Below, piece after piece: positions 29,041-37,785 of a stretch of 64,000 nt of DNA. Made by a program: the position numbers and the translations under genes. The number at the start of each line of letters is the position of its first letter. Position 1 is the first letter of the stretch. The notes under the pieces were generated by a model. The model made no database searches. It had not been told where the DNA came from and saw nothing but the letters and a program-made list of their open reading frames with translations. The stretch spans positions 3,658,001 to 3,722,000 of the forward strand of contig NZ_CP134398.1 of assembly GCF_002968335.2 (NCBI RefSeq). Reading direction: 5' to 3'. Origin of the DNA: Mycobacterium sp. ITM-2016-00316 (GTDB lineage: Bacteria; Actinomycetota; Actinomycetes; Mycobacteriales; Mycobacteriaceae).

Positions 29041-30501
29041 ATGCCTGCTGAGAAGCCAAAAGCGTCGCGCCACACCGAGGTTGAGCGGAAGTTCGACGTG
29101 GTCGAGACCACCGTCACGCCGTCTTTCGAGGGCCTGGCCGTGGTGTCGAGGGTGCAACACGCACCCACCCAGACGCTGGAAGCGGTGTACTTCGACACAC
29201 CCAACTACGACCTGGCCGCCAAGCGCATCACCTTGCGCCGGCGTACCGGAGGGGGCGACGCCGGCTGGCATGTGAAGCTGCCCGCGGGCCCGGACGCCCG
29301 CACCGAGGTGCGCGCACCGCTGGCCGACTCGGTCCCCGAGGAGATCCGCGACGTGGTGGCGGCGATCGTGCGGGACCGGCCGCTGGGCGCCGTGGCTCGC
29401 ATCACCACGCAGCGCACCGTGTCGTTGCTGTTCGGCGCCGACGACTCCCCGGTCGCGGAGTTCTGCGATGACCAGGTGACCGCGGCCGCGCTGCGACCGG
29501 ACAGCGAACCGCAGGCCTGGCGGGAATGGGAGCTGGAACTGGCCGAGGGCGCCGGCTCCACCGACATTCTGGACCGGCTGTCGAACCGGCTGCTCGACGC
29601 GGGCGCGGTACCGGCCGGGCACGGCTCCAAACTGGCCAGGGTGCTCGCCACCGCCGAACCGGAGGCGGCGGCGGTGGAGGCCTCCGACCCGGTGCGGCGG
29701 GCCGTCGCAGAGAACGTCGAGGAGCTGATCGCATGGGATCGGGCGGTGCGCGCCGATGTCTGGGACTCGGTGCACCAGATGCGGGTCACCACCCGCAAGA
29801 TCCGCAGCCTGATCGCCGATGAGTCGTTCGGTCTCGCCGACGACGCCTGGGTGCTCGATGAACTGAAACTGCTGGCCGGCATCCTCGGGGTGGCCCGCGA
29901 TGCCGAGGTGCTGGCCGAGAAATACGAGAAAGCACTGGACGGGCTGGCGCCGGAGTTGGTGCGCGGTCCGGTACGCGAGCGACTGGTCGAGGGCGCCAAG
30001 CAGCGCTATGCCGGCGGGTGGCGGCGATCGCTGCTGGCCATGCGCTCGGAGCGCTACTTCCGGTTGCTCGATGCCCTGGATGAGCTGGTGGCCGCGCCGT
30101 CGGCGACTGCGGAGAAATCCGGCGAGGAATCCGCTGCGGCGAGTGTCGCTGCGGCCTACAAGAAGGTCCACAAGGCTGCCAAGAAGGCCGAAGAGGACGG
30201 CACCGACGAGTCCCTGCACCGAATCCGCAAGCGCGCCAAGCGCCTTCGGTACACCGCCGCGGCGACCGGGAATTCCGCGGTGGCCGATGGCGCCAAGACC
30301 ATCCAGAGCCTGCTCGGCGATCACCAGGACAGCGTGGTCAGCCGGACACACCTGCTTGAGGAGGCCGACGCCGCGCACGCCGCCGGTGAGGACACCTTCA
30401 CCTACGGACTGCTCTACGAGAAGGAGGCCGAGGTGGCGTTGCAGGCCGAGGACGGCATCGACGGCGCCCTGAAGGCCCTGAAGAAGGCCGTCAAGAAGTA
30501 G
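29041..30501 (+). CDS. CYTH-CHAD domain protein (Rv2226-like)
   Basis: 486 residues. The N-terminal CYTH domain (about 10-205) starts with the ExExK signature EVERK in a triphosphate-tunnel fold. The C-terminal CHAD domain (about 220-480) is helical and rich in conserved His, Arg and Lys (VHQMRVTTRKIRS, LHRIRKRAKRLRY), a polyphosphate-binding pattern. Together they suggest inorganic triphosphate or polyphosphate metabolism; the exact activity is not fixed. The ATG at 29041 follows AAGGGTG; an in-frame ATG at 29017 is an alternative. The stop codon touches the 3' end of the RNase P RNA gene on the other strand. Confidence 0.92.
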   Translation: MPAEKPKASRHTEVERKFDVVETTVTPSFEGLAVVSRVQHAPTQTLEAVYFDTPNYDLAAKRITLRRRTGGGDAGWHVKLPAGPDARTEVRAPLADSVPEEIRDVVAAIVRDRPLGAVARITTQRTVSLLFGADDSPVAEFCDDQVTAAALRPDSEPQAWREWELELAEGAGSTDILDRLSNRLLDAGAVPAGHGSKLARVLATAEPEAAAVEASDPVRRAVAENVEELIAWDRAVRADVWDSVHQMRVTTRKIRSLIADESFGLADDAWVLDELKLLAGILGVARDAEVLAEKYEKALDGLAPELVRGPVRERLVEGAKQRYAGGWRRSLLAMRSERYFRLLDALDELVAAPSATAEKSGEESAAASVAAAYKKVHKAAKKAEEDGTDESLHRIRKRAKRLRYTAAATGNSAVADGAKTIQSLLGDHQDSVVSRTHLLEEADAAHAAGEDTFTYGLLYEKEAEVALQAEDGIDGALKALKKAVKK

Positions 30502-30921
<420 letters not shown>

Positions 30922-30942
30922 GATCACCGTACCCTTAGGGCC

Positions 30943-31395
30943 ATGGCGCAGGTGCCCCCAGCCCGATATTTGCTGCGCGCGAAGGATCTCGTCGATGCTC
31001 GCTACGCCGAGTCGATCACGGTGGACGACCTCGCCGCGGCCGCCGGACTGTCCCGGGCGCATTTCAGCCGGATGTTCGCCAGGACGTTCGGCGAGTCGCC
31101 GCGAGCGTATCTCCAGAGCCGACGGTTGGAGCGCGCCGCCGCGCTACTGCGCAACACCGACAGGTCCGTGGCCGACGTCTGCGCGATGGTCGGCTTGACC
31201 AGCGTCGGTTCGTTCACCACTGCGTTCGCCAGGGTGTACGGAAGGCCGCCTGCCGCTTATCGGGCCAGCCTGCCGCCCGCGAGCGTGTACGCCCGGGTGC
31301 CCAACTGCATCGTCAAGCGCGATACCCGGCGCGCCCCGGCCAGCCGGTCCAAGACAGCACACGGGGAGAAGACGGCACCCGGCGAGCGGCCGTAG
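30943..31395 (+). CDS. AraC-family regulator, DNA-binding domain only
   Basis: 150 residues. Almost the whole protein is the double helix-turn-helix domain (about 10-108): ITVDDLAAAAGLSRAHFSRMFART is the first HTH and SVADVCAMVGLTSVGSFTTAFARVYG the second. There is no ligand-binding domain; the last 40 residues are basic and probably disordered. The downstream VOC gene starts 10 bases after the stop, so the regulator probably controls itself and that enzyme. The start codon is only about 20 bp from the 5' end of rnpB on the other strand. The pair is not part of the usual M. tuberculosis order. Confidence 0.9.
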   Translation: MAQVPPARYLLRAKDLVDARYAESITVDDLAAAAGLSRAHFSRMFARTFGESPRAYLQSRRLERAAALLRNTDRSVADVCAMVGLTSVGSFTTAFARVYGRPPAAYRASLPPASVYARVPNCIVKRDTRRAPASRSKTAHGEKTAPGERP

Positions 31396-31405
31396 CGTCA
31401 TCCGC

Positions 31406-31840
31406 ATGATCAAAATCGCAAGCGCGCACCTGTGGGTGCACGACCAGGACGCCGCTCTCCGCTACTGGACCGAGAAGGTCGGATTCGAAGTCCGCCAGGA
31501 CGCTTCACTACCCGATCTCGACAACACATTCCGCTGGCTGACGGTCGGTCCGCGGGGCCAGGACGATGTCTCGATCGTGCTGATGGCGGTGCCCGGTCCG
31601 CCGGTCATGGATGCGGTCACCCAGCAGGAGGTCCGCAACCTCACCGCGAAGGGCTTTGCCGGGACGGTATTTCTCACCACCGATGACTGCCAGGCTTCAT
31701 TCGAGGAACTCCGTTCCCGCGGAGTGGAATTCACCGAGGAGCCGCATCAGATGCCGTACGGCATCGATTGCGGGTTCCGTGACCCGTCGGGCAACAGCGT
31801 CCGGCTCACCCAACTGGCTGACGTCAGCGCCTTCAACTGA
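31406..31840 (+). CDS. VOC (glyoxalase/bleomycin-resistance fold) family protein
   Basis: 144 residues, one VOC domain made of two beta-alpha-beta-beta-beta halves: first half SAHLWVHDQDAALRYWTEKVGF, second half ending FRDPSGNSVRLTQL, with candidate metal ligands His and Glu. This sequence type is often called glyoxalase-like, but the substrate cannot be read from it. Co-transcribed with the AraC regulator, so possibly an inducible detoxification enzyme (inference). It is convergent with the HNH gene, with stops 2 bases apart. Confidence 0.9.
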   Translation: MIKIASAHLWVHDQDAALRYWTEKVGFEVRQDASLPDLDNTFRWLTVGPRGQDDVSIVLMAVPGPPVMDAVTQQEVRNLTAKGFAGTVFLTTDDCQASFEELRSRGVEFTEEPHQMPYGIDCGFRDPSGNSVRLTQLADVSAFN

Positions 31841-31842
31841 CC

Positions 31843-33552
31843 TCAGAACGGTGGTGGGTCGCTGTCGTTGTCGGCGAGTTCGAGGGCGCGCTCCAGTTGG
31901 TTCCGTTGGCGTTCGGCTTTGATGCGCTGCGCCCGGTCCTGGGCGCGGGTGCGTTGCCGGAGCGGCATCTTGGTGTCGCGGTCGGTGTCGTCGATGAGAC
32001 TGATCGCCCGTTTTCGCGGGATGGGCGTGTCAATGTTCCAGTGCGGGAACAGGATTGCCGCGCCGGGGGCTTTCTGGTAGCTGTGCCCGGTGGGTGCTGT
32101 CCATTGGATGCTGCCGTCGGGTTTCGCTGCCGGTTCCCAACCACCGAAAGTCTTGACCAAATGGTGCAGACGGCACAGCGGCCCGAGGTTGCCCGGATGC
32201 GTCGCCCCGGCCGGCCACGGGATCAGATGATCCAAGTCGCAGCGGTGTGCCGCCCGGTTGCAACCGGGGAAGCTGCAGGTCATCGAGCGCATCCGGACGA
32301 ACGCGGTCAGCGCGGCCGACGGCCGGTATTGGCGTTCGGCGGGTAGATCGGCGATCTCGGCGAGGGGTTTGATGGTGGCGCCGGCGGCGATGAGTTCGGC
32401 GAGCATGGCGGCCGGGATGATGGCGCCATCGAGCATCACCCCGGGGCTGGGGCTGCGGGCCGCGGGTGCTGCAGGCTCGGTGCTGGCCGCGGGTGCGGCG
32501 GGCGCAGGGGGCTTGGTGCTGGCAGCCGGCGCGGCAGGCTCGGATGGTCCAGCGGGTTCGGACTTCGCGGCCGGTGTCTGCGGCTCGTGCTCGGGCGCAG
32601 CGGGTTCGGATTCCGCGGCCGGTGTCTGCTCCTCTTTCTCTGGCGCAGCCTCGGTCGCGGCGGGCTCGGAGTCCGGGGCGCCCGCACCGCCGGGCGTGCT
32701 CTGCGGCGGGGTGTCTTCACTGGCGGCGGGCGCCTGGTCGGTGAGCGCGTAGATGGTGATCGCGCCCGCGCGCGGATCCTTCCCGCTGCCCGCACAGCCG
32801 GTATCCCCGCACTCGCAGGTCAGTCGTTCCAGGGCGGGGCCCACCACACCCAACGCGGCCAGCGCGGCGGCGCGCAGTTCCCCGCGACGGCGCGGATCAT
32901 TGGGGCAGACGGTGTCGGCCAGGGCGTCGAGCCGTTGTTCCAGGATCTTTTTGTCGGTGATACGCAGCCGTCCCCAGAACGAGGCCACCCCGTTGGGGTC
33001 GTCCTTGTCGTCGAACTCCACGTAAAGGTCTTTGGCCGCCCGCCGGGAGCGCACGACGGCTTCGGGGTCGAACTTCTCCACCCACAGATCAACCGCGCCG
33101 ATCAACTGTTTCTCCGAATGCGCCCCATACTCGCCCGCTTCACCAGAGATCGCGGTGTCGATCAACACCAGCGCGTCCTCGTCGACGACCAGATGCGTGC
33201 GCCAGGTGATCGCATCGATCACCGTCGCCGAGATCGCGCCGGTGGCGAACAGGGCCGCGGTGCGGGGCAGCCGGTCACGCAACGCTTGGGCGATGCGCAT
33301 CTGCTTGGACGCGGCATAGGGGTTGAGGTTGCAGGCCGCAGCGACCGCAGCCTGCGCCCACGCCCAGCCATCGATCACCTGATGAGCAACAGTGTCATCC
33401 TCGTCATCACACTGGCGGGCCACCACTTCGCCGATCAACGCCAACCGCGCCGCGGCGGCCTTCGCCTCGGTCTGGGTCATCGTCGTGACCGCGCTGATGA
33501 GCGCCTCATCGCTCAGCTCCGCGAGTGAGCCACGATCCAAACCTTCGAACAT
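31843..33552 (-). CDS. 13E12-repeat family protein: DUF222 plus HNH endonuclease
   Basis: 569 residues. The N-terminal DUF222 domain (about 1-260) has the EAKAAAARLALIGEVVARQ and NPYAASKQMRIAQAL helices. A Glu/Pro/Ala/Thr-rich linker (about 270-390) contains recurring EPAAP and TPAA units. The C-terminal HNH domain has CSFPGCNRAAHRCDLDHLIPW and a distal CRLHHLVKT, with the paired Cys and His expected of the fold. These genes form the 13E12 multi-copy family of mycobacteria. A LexA-like box and a TAATAT -10 element surround the start codon, so the gene is probably leaderless and DNA-damage inducible. Confidence 0.92.
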   Translation of the reverse strand: MFEGLDRGSLAELSDEALISAVTTMTQTEAKAAAARLALIGEVVARQCDDEDDTVAHQVIDGWAWAQAAVAAACNLNPYAASKQMRIAQALRDRLPRTAALFATGAISATVIDAITWRTHLVVDEDALVLIDTAISGEAGEYGAHSEKQLIGAVDLWVEKFDPEAVVRSRRAAKDLYVEFDDKDDPNGVASFWGRLRITDKKILEQRLDALADTVCPNDPRRRGELRAAALAALGVVGPALERLTCECGDTGCAGSGKDPRAGAITIYALTDQAPAASEDTPPQSTPGGAGAPDSEPAATEAAPEKEEQTPAAESEPAAPEHEPQTPAAKSEPAGPSEPAAPAASTKPPAPAAPAASTEPAAPAARSPSPGVMLDGAIIPAAMLAELIAAGATIKPLAEIADLPAERQYRPSAALTAFVRMRSMTCSFPGCNRAAHRCDLDHLIPWPAGATHPGNLGPLCRLHHLVKTFGGWEPAAKPDGSIQWTAPTGHSYQKAPGAAILFPHWNIDTPIPRKRAISLIDDTDRDTKMPLRQRTRAQDRAQRIKAERQRNQLERALELADNDSDPPPF

Positions 33553-33560
33553 GTGTTCTA
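33545..33560 (-). promoter_or_regulatory. LexA/SOS-type box overlapping the HNH gene start
   Basis: Minus strand TAGAACACATGTTCGA, a single mismatch from the mycobacterial SOS pattern TCGAAC-N4-GTTCGA. It covers the ATG (33550-33552) and touches the TAATAT -10 at 33560-33565, which is 7 bases upstream of the ATG. Binding here would block both polymerase and initiation. Confidence 0.7.
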
Positions 33561-33565
33561 TATTA

Positions 33566-33842
33566 CTCGCGCCCCCGACATCGCAAAGCGGGAACTTCGC
33601 GGCTGTGGATAACTTTCATCAGAACTGGCAAGGAAGTGCCGGGCATCGTTACGTTGGCGCCCAGCAGCGTGATCCACGCTCAACCTCTGATGGCCGAACC
33701 CAGCGCCGCCACCACGCGAGGCAATGGGACTCGTTCTCGGATCGACAGAATCACCTCGACACCGGAGCCGAGAGCCCGCAACAACCCACCGTTCGACGAC
33801 CCCTGGACGGCCGACAACACGTTCCGACCGTCCGGGGTGACG
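33566..33842. other. 277-bp intergenic stretch without a supported gene
   Basis: Between the HNH gene promoter and the end of the FAD-methyltransferase locus. A plus-strand frame is open across it (33525-33857) but shows no ribosome site, no recognisable domain and a mixed composition. The stretch is lower in GC than its neighbours and may be debris from an older insertion. No repeat or RNA structure was recognised. Confidence 0.5.
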
Positions 33843-34580
33843 TCACTTCCGCCGTAACACCATCACGTTGTCGATCAGATGCCCCGGCTGCCCATCGGGT
33901 CCGGTGGCCTCGCGCTCGACCGGGCCCACCCGCACGCGTTCCCAGCTGTCGTCGAGGTCGAGCGATCCGACCACTTCCTCCGCACTGGGAAACTCGACGT
34001 GGCGGTGGTTCGACCAGGGCGGCGCCTCACCGTGATCGACGATCACCATTAGTCCCCCGGGCGCGACCGCAGCCGCCGCCCGCTTCAGCACCCGCGCCCG
34101 GTCCAGTGGAATCTTCGAGTGCAGGAACTGTGCGGACACCAGATCGAATTCACCGTCCGGGAAACTCACCTCGAGATCGTGGTGCTGAAAGTCGATCTTG
34201 CTCAACAACTCCCCCGCGTCGGCCGCCGCGCGGTCCAGGGCCACTTGTGAGACATCGGTGGCCACCACCGACCATCCCCGCGACGCCAGCCAGCTGGCGT
34301 CTGCGCCCTCACCGCATCCCAGGTCGAGGGCACGCCCGGCCGGCAGCGACTCCGCAACCTCGGACAACCGCAGGTTCACCCGCCCGCTCCACACCCGATC
34401 GCGCTGCCCGTAGTGCTCGTTCCAGTGCTGCTGGACATCGGGTGCCGGCCACGGCGGGACGGGCAGGCCGACGTCATCGGCCAGCAGGCTCTGCACCACG
34501 GCGGCCGCCGCGAGCGACCCACTGGCCACCGCGGCCGCCACCTGGGGCATCTGCACGCTGACGTCACCGGCCGCGAACAC
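33843..34580 (-). CDS. Intact downstream frame: oxidoreductase tail plus SAM-dependent methyltransferase
   Basis: 245-residue open frame, with a possible GTG at 34580 (the Val of GVFAAGDVS). Residues 1-45 are the last FAD-binding helix of the broken oxidoreductase; from about 45 a class I methyltransferase follows with motif I LDLGCGEGAD, an acidic FATDVS-type strand end (VVATDVSQ) and a VIVDHGEAPPW region. It could still be made by internal initiation, but no ribosome site is evident, so expression is doubtful. Substrate unknown. Confidence 0.5.
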   Translation of the reverse strand: MFAAGDVSVQMPQVAAAVASGSLAAAAVVQSLLADDVGLPVPPWPAPDVQQHWNEHYGQRDRVWSGRVNLRLSEVAESLPAGRALDLGCGEGADASWLASRGWSVVATDVSQVALDRAAADAGELLSKIDFQHHDLEVSFPDGEFDLVSAQFLHSKIPLDRARVLKRAAAAVAPGGLMVIVDHGEAPPWSNHRHVEFPSAEEVVGSLDLDDSWERVRVGPVEREATGPDGQPGHLIDNVMVLRRK

Positions 34581-35371
34581 TCCGGAACCGTGGTCCGCTG
34601 GAACTGGTCGACGACGATGGCATCTGCCGCAACGGGACTCGCCGGCGCGAATGCCACGCCGAGATGGGCGGCCAGGTGTGAACGCTGATGCAGCACCGCC
34701 GCCACCAGTACACCGCGTCGCGGCAGCGGCGCACCCTCGGTGAATCGCACTTCGGTCAATACACCACCCTCGGCATGGAATTCGCTGACCTGGCGGTCGT
34801 CCACCGCAATGCCGGCGGCCGCCAGCAGGTCATTCTCCAGGCCCGCGCCGTTGCTGAGCACGACGACATCGTCGGTCCAGCCCTTGAGCATCAACGCCAT
34901 GTGCACAGCCCGCTCCCCGTCGGCGAGCACGGCCAGCGGCTGGTCGCGAACCTCCCAGCCATGGCAGAACGGGCAGTGGAAAGCCGAACCACCCCACAGC
35001 GCCTCCAGACCGGGGAGCTGCGGCGGCCGGTACTGCATACCGGTCGCCAGCAGGATCCGGCGCGCGTGTTCGTGGCCCCCGTCGGCGAGTTCGACGACGA
35101 AGTCCGGCCCGTCCGCCTTGGCGGCGGTGACCCGCGCCGACCGAAAGGTGACGTTCGGGTATTCCGTGAGCTCCGCACGGCCCGCCTCGTACAGCTGGGC
35201 GGGCGGCCTGCCGTCGTGCCCCAGCAGCCCGCCGATACCGTGGGCGGCCAGATTGCTCTGCTCACCGTCGTCCAGGATCAAGGTGCGCCGCCGCGCGCGG
35301 CCGAGTACCAGCGCCGCGCTCAGACCGGCCGCGCCGCCACCGACGATGATGCAGTCCCATTGGTTGTTCAT
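33843..35371 (-). pseudogene. Frameshifted fusion: FAD oxidoreductase (thioredoxin-reductase-like) plus class I SAM methyltransferase
   Basis: Two halves of one gene in different frames. The first (35371 to about 34585) is a FAD/NAD(P) oxidoreductase: MNNQWDCIIVGGGAAGLSAAL, then the CPFC motif in FHCPFCHGWEV. Reading stays good up to QFQRTTVP near 34586. The expected continuation (GVFAAGDVS followed by QVAAAVASG, the second FAD motif) is found in the next frame. One G is missing in the minus-strand run around 34582-34585, and the old frame then runs on as nonsense to 34376. From GDVS onward the reading frame is intact through a methyltransferase with DLGCGEGADASWLA. A bifunctional protein of this order is known in actinobacteria. 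Either a real null mutation or a sequencing error in a C-run. Confidence 0.8.
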
Positions 35372-35412
35372 GTCATCGAGCTTGCCGATCGCCGGACAAA
35401 ATGCCAAGCTCG

Positions 35413-35429
35413 TTTGCCATGGAGGCAAA
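35413..35429. promoter_or_regulatory. Perfect palindrome on the XRE-cupin start codon, probable operator
   Basis: TTTGCC-ATGGA-GGCAAA, a 6-5-6 inverted repeat. It contains the ATG at 35419 of the regulator and lies 42 bases from the start of the divergent oxidoreductase gene, in an intergenic space of only 47 bp. Self-regulation and control of both genes by the XRE protein is the simplest reading. Confidence 0.65.
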
Positions 35430-35988
35430 GAGTGTCGATGACACCGTCCGCAAGCGGCTGCGGGATCTGCGCACCCAACAAGGCCTGACGCTGCAGGATG
35501 TGGCCGCCCGCGCCAGCATCGACGTGTCGACGCTGAGCCGGTTGGAATCCGGCAAGCGCCGGCTGGCGCTGGATCACCTGCCCCGGCTGGCCCTCGCGCT
35601 GTCGGTCAGCACCGACGAACTGCTGCGCGAGCCGGAGTCCGAGGACCCGCGTGTCCGCGGCAGCTCGCACACCCGCAACGGGGTGACCTACTGGCCGTTG
35701 ACCCGTCAGGGCCCCACCGGCGGACGGCACACGTTCAAGGTGCGGGTCAGCACCAAACGCAACACACCGCCCACCGAACTTCCGGTCCATGAGGGTCAGG
35801 AATGGATGTACGTGCTCTCCGGGCAGCTGCGCCTGGTCTTGGGAGAACGCGATTTCATCATCAAACCCGGTGAGGCTGTGGAATTTTCAACGTGGACGCC
35901 GCATTGGTTCGGCACCGTCGACGGGCCGGTCGAGGCCATCATGATCTTCGATGTCCACGGTGAACGGCTGCACCTGCATTCCAGCTGA
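35419..35988 (+). CDS. XRE-family regulator with C-terminal cupin domain
   Basis: 189 residues. HTH_3 domain at about 8-62 (LRDLRTQQGLTLQDVAARASIDVSTLSRLESGKRRL), a linker, then a cupin at about 100-185 with HEGQEWMYVLSGQLRLVLGE and the PGEAVEFSTWTPHWFG strand carrying candidate metal ligands. Proteins of this design sense small molecules through the cupin. An ATG at 35401 would add six residues; 35419 is preferred because it agrees with the family N-terminus and lies in the palindrome. It is divergent from the frameshifted oxidoreductase-methyltransferase gene, its likely target. Confidence 0.92.
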   Translation: MEAKSVDDTVRKRLRDLRTQQGLTLQDVAARASIDVSTLSRLESGKRRLALDHLPRLALALSVSTDELLREPESEDPRVRGSSHTRNGVTYWPLTRQGPTGGRHTFKVRVSTKRNTPPTELPVHEGQEWMYVLSGQLRLVLGERDFIIKPGEAVEFSTWTPHWFGTVDGPVEAIMIFDVHGERLHLHSS

Positions 35989-35989
35989 A

Positions 35990-37060
35990 TCAAAGGTAGG
36001 AGGTTTGGTTCACCAACCGCACCGAGGCGAGCCCGTCGGGATAGAACTCGGCGATGCTCAGCGATGCGAGATCGAGGTGCAGCCGGTACAGAATCCCGGC
36101 GCTACCATCGAGCGCCAGTCGCAACATGGTCTTGATCGGCGTGACATGCGATACCACCAGCACCGTCGACCCCGCGTACTCCTCGACGATCCGGTTGCGG
36201 GCCCTGCGCACCCGCTCCGCCACCGCATCGAAGCTCTCACCACCCGGCGGGGTCACACTGGTATCACGCAGCCACCTGCCGTGCAGGTCCGGATCCCGTT
36301 GGGCCGCCTCAGAGAACGTCAAGCCCTCCCACCCACCGAAATCGGTCTCGATGAGATCGTCGTCGATGACCACGTCGAGGCCGAGTTCCTTCGCGGCAGC
36401 ACCGGCTGTCTCCCGGGCGCGCCCCAAGGGCGAGCAGACGACCGCGTCGATACCGCCCTTCTCCCCCAGGTAGCGAGCCGCCGCCGCGGCCTGGTTGCGT
36501 CCGAGTTCGGTGAGCGACGGGTTGCCCCGCCCGGAGTACCGGCGGTCCACCGAGAGCTCGGTCTGCCCGTGGCGCAACAACATCAGCCGGGTCGGTTCGC
36601 CACGAGCGCCGCTCCAGCCCGGCGAGGCCGGGGCTGGGGTCGGCGCCGACACGGGAGCCGCCGCAGCATCCATCGCCGCGTTGGCCAACCGGTCGGCATG
36701 CGAGTTCTCCGCCCGCGGTATCCAGCCGTACTCGATCTGTCCGAATTGCCGGGCCAGTTGCGCGGCTTCCCGATTGAGCTCCAGCAGGTCGGGATGCTTG
36801 ACCCGCCAGCGCCCCGACATCTGTTCCACCACCAGCTTGGAGTCCATGAACACCACCACCTCGGTGGCACCCAGTTCGGCCGCCGCGGTCAGTCCGGCGA
36901 TCAATCCGCGATACTCGGCGACGTTGTTGGTGGCCCGCCCGATGGACTCCTGACGCTCGGCGAGCACCGCCGAGCGGTCCTCGCTGAACACCACCGCGCC
37001 GTAGCCTGCCGGACCCGGATTCCCCCGCGATCCGCCGTCGGCTTCGACGACCACCTTCAC
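35990..37060 (-). CDS. Bifunctional RNase HI / phosphoglycerate-mutase-type phosphatase
   Basis: 356 residues, the Rv2228c type. The N-terminal RNase HI (about 1-135) has VEADGGSRGNPGPAGYG, NNVAEYRGL, FMDSKLVVEQ and SHADRLAN, supplying the four carboxylates. After a Pro/Ala linker the histidine-phosphatase domain (about 165-350) starts LMLLRHGQTELS and keeps the second His in VVSHVTPIK. In M. tuberculosis this protein has RNase H activity and an alpha-ribazole phosphatase-like (CobC-type) activity. The GTG at 37060 overlaps the upstream stop by 4 nt. It is the last gene of a four-gene operon. Confidence 0.95.
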   Translation of the reverse strand: MKVVVEADGGSRGNPGPAGYGAVVFSEDRSAVLAERQESIGRATNNVAEYRGLIAGLTAAAELGATEVVVFMDSKLVVEQMSGRWRVKHPDLLELNREAAQLARQFGQIEYGWIPRAENSHADRLANAAMDAAAAPVSAPTPAPASPGWSGARGEPTRLMLLRHGQTELSVDRRYSGRGNPSLTELGRNQAAAAARYLGEKGGIDAVVCSPLGRARETAGAAAKELGLDVVIDDDLIETDFGGWEGLTFSEAAQRDPDLHGRWLRDTSVTPPGGESFDAVAERVRRARNRIVEEYAGSTVLVVSHVTPIKTMLRLALDGSAGILYRLHLDLASLSIAEFYPDGLASVRLVNQTSYL

Positions 37061-37785
37061 TGTTTGACCCGCAACAGGATCGCTCCACATTCCGGGCACC
37101 GCAGCACCTCGTCGTCATCGGCGGCCAGGATCCTGGCCATCTCGCCCCGGTCGATCTCGATACGGCATGCCCCGCAACGCTTTCCCTGCAACAGGCCGGC
37201 TCCGGCACCGCCACCGGCGCGCTGCTTCTCGTAGAGGGCGACCAGGTCTGCATTCAGCAGCGACGTCAACTCCGTGCGCCGCCCGGCGGACACCTGGCGG
37301 ACGTTCTCGATGTCCACCAGTGCCGCGTCGCGCGCGAGCTGTGCCGCCGACAACTCGTTCTGCAGGGCGTCGATGCGGGCCAGGTGCTCGGACTGCTGCC
37401 GCTGCAGCTCCTCGCGGCGTTCCATCACCTCCAGCAGCGAATCCTCCAGGGAGGACTGGCGGCGCTCCAATGTCTCCAGCTCGTGCTGGAGTTCGCTGAG
37501 CTGCTTGGCGTTCACTGTGCCGCCCTGCAGCAGTGTGCGGTCACGGTCCTCGCGCTGGCGCACCGAATCGATCTCGCTCTCCAACTTGGTGATCTCGCCG
37601 TCGAGGTCCTCCAGGGCGATCCCGACCACCGCAAGCTGGTCGTTGGCCTCCTGGTACAGCGCCTGCACCCGTTCGAATTCCTGTTGCTCGGCCAGATTGG
37701 CGGCACGATGGTCGACGCGACGCAATTCGGCATCGACCTCGGCCAGGTCCAGTAGCGAACGTTGCTGACTCACTTCGGCTTTCAT
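37057..37785 (-). CDS. Coiled-coil protein with C-terminal zinc ribbon (Rv2229c-like)
   Basis: 242 residues. From about 5 to 180 it is a long helical coiled coil rich in Glu, Gln, Arg and Leu ([22 protein letters not shown]). The C-terminus has two CxxC knuckles, CGAC and CPEC, spaced as in a zinc ribbon. The family is widespread in actinobacteria (C4-type zinc ribbon protein) and of unknown function, possibly nucleic-acid or protein binding. The ATG at 37785 overlaps the stop of the Nif3-like gene by 4 nt. Confidence 0.93.
   Translation of the reverse strand: MKAEVSQQRSLLDLAEVDAELRRVDHRAANLAEQQEFERVQALYQEANDQLAVVGIALEDLDGEITKLESEIDSVRQREDRDRTLLQGGTVNAKQLSELQHELETLERRQSSLEDSLLEVMERREELQRQQSEHLARIDALQNELSAAQLARDAALVDIENVRQVSAGRRTELTSLLNADLVALYEKQRAGGGAGAGLLQGKRCGACRIEIDRGEMARILAADDDEVLRCPECGAILLRVKQ

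Noticed and set aside
33525..33857. 110-codon plus-strand frame upstream of the methyltransferase end
   Set aside because: It overlaps the start of the HNH gene and its LexA-type box, with no ribosome site and no domain.
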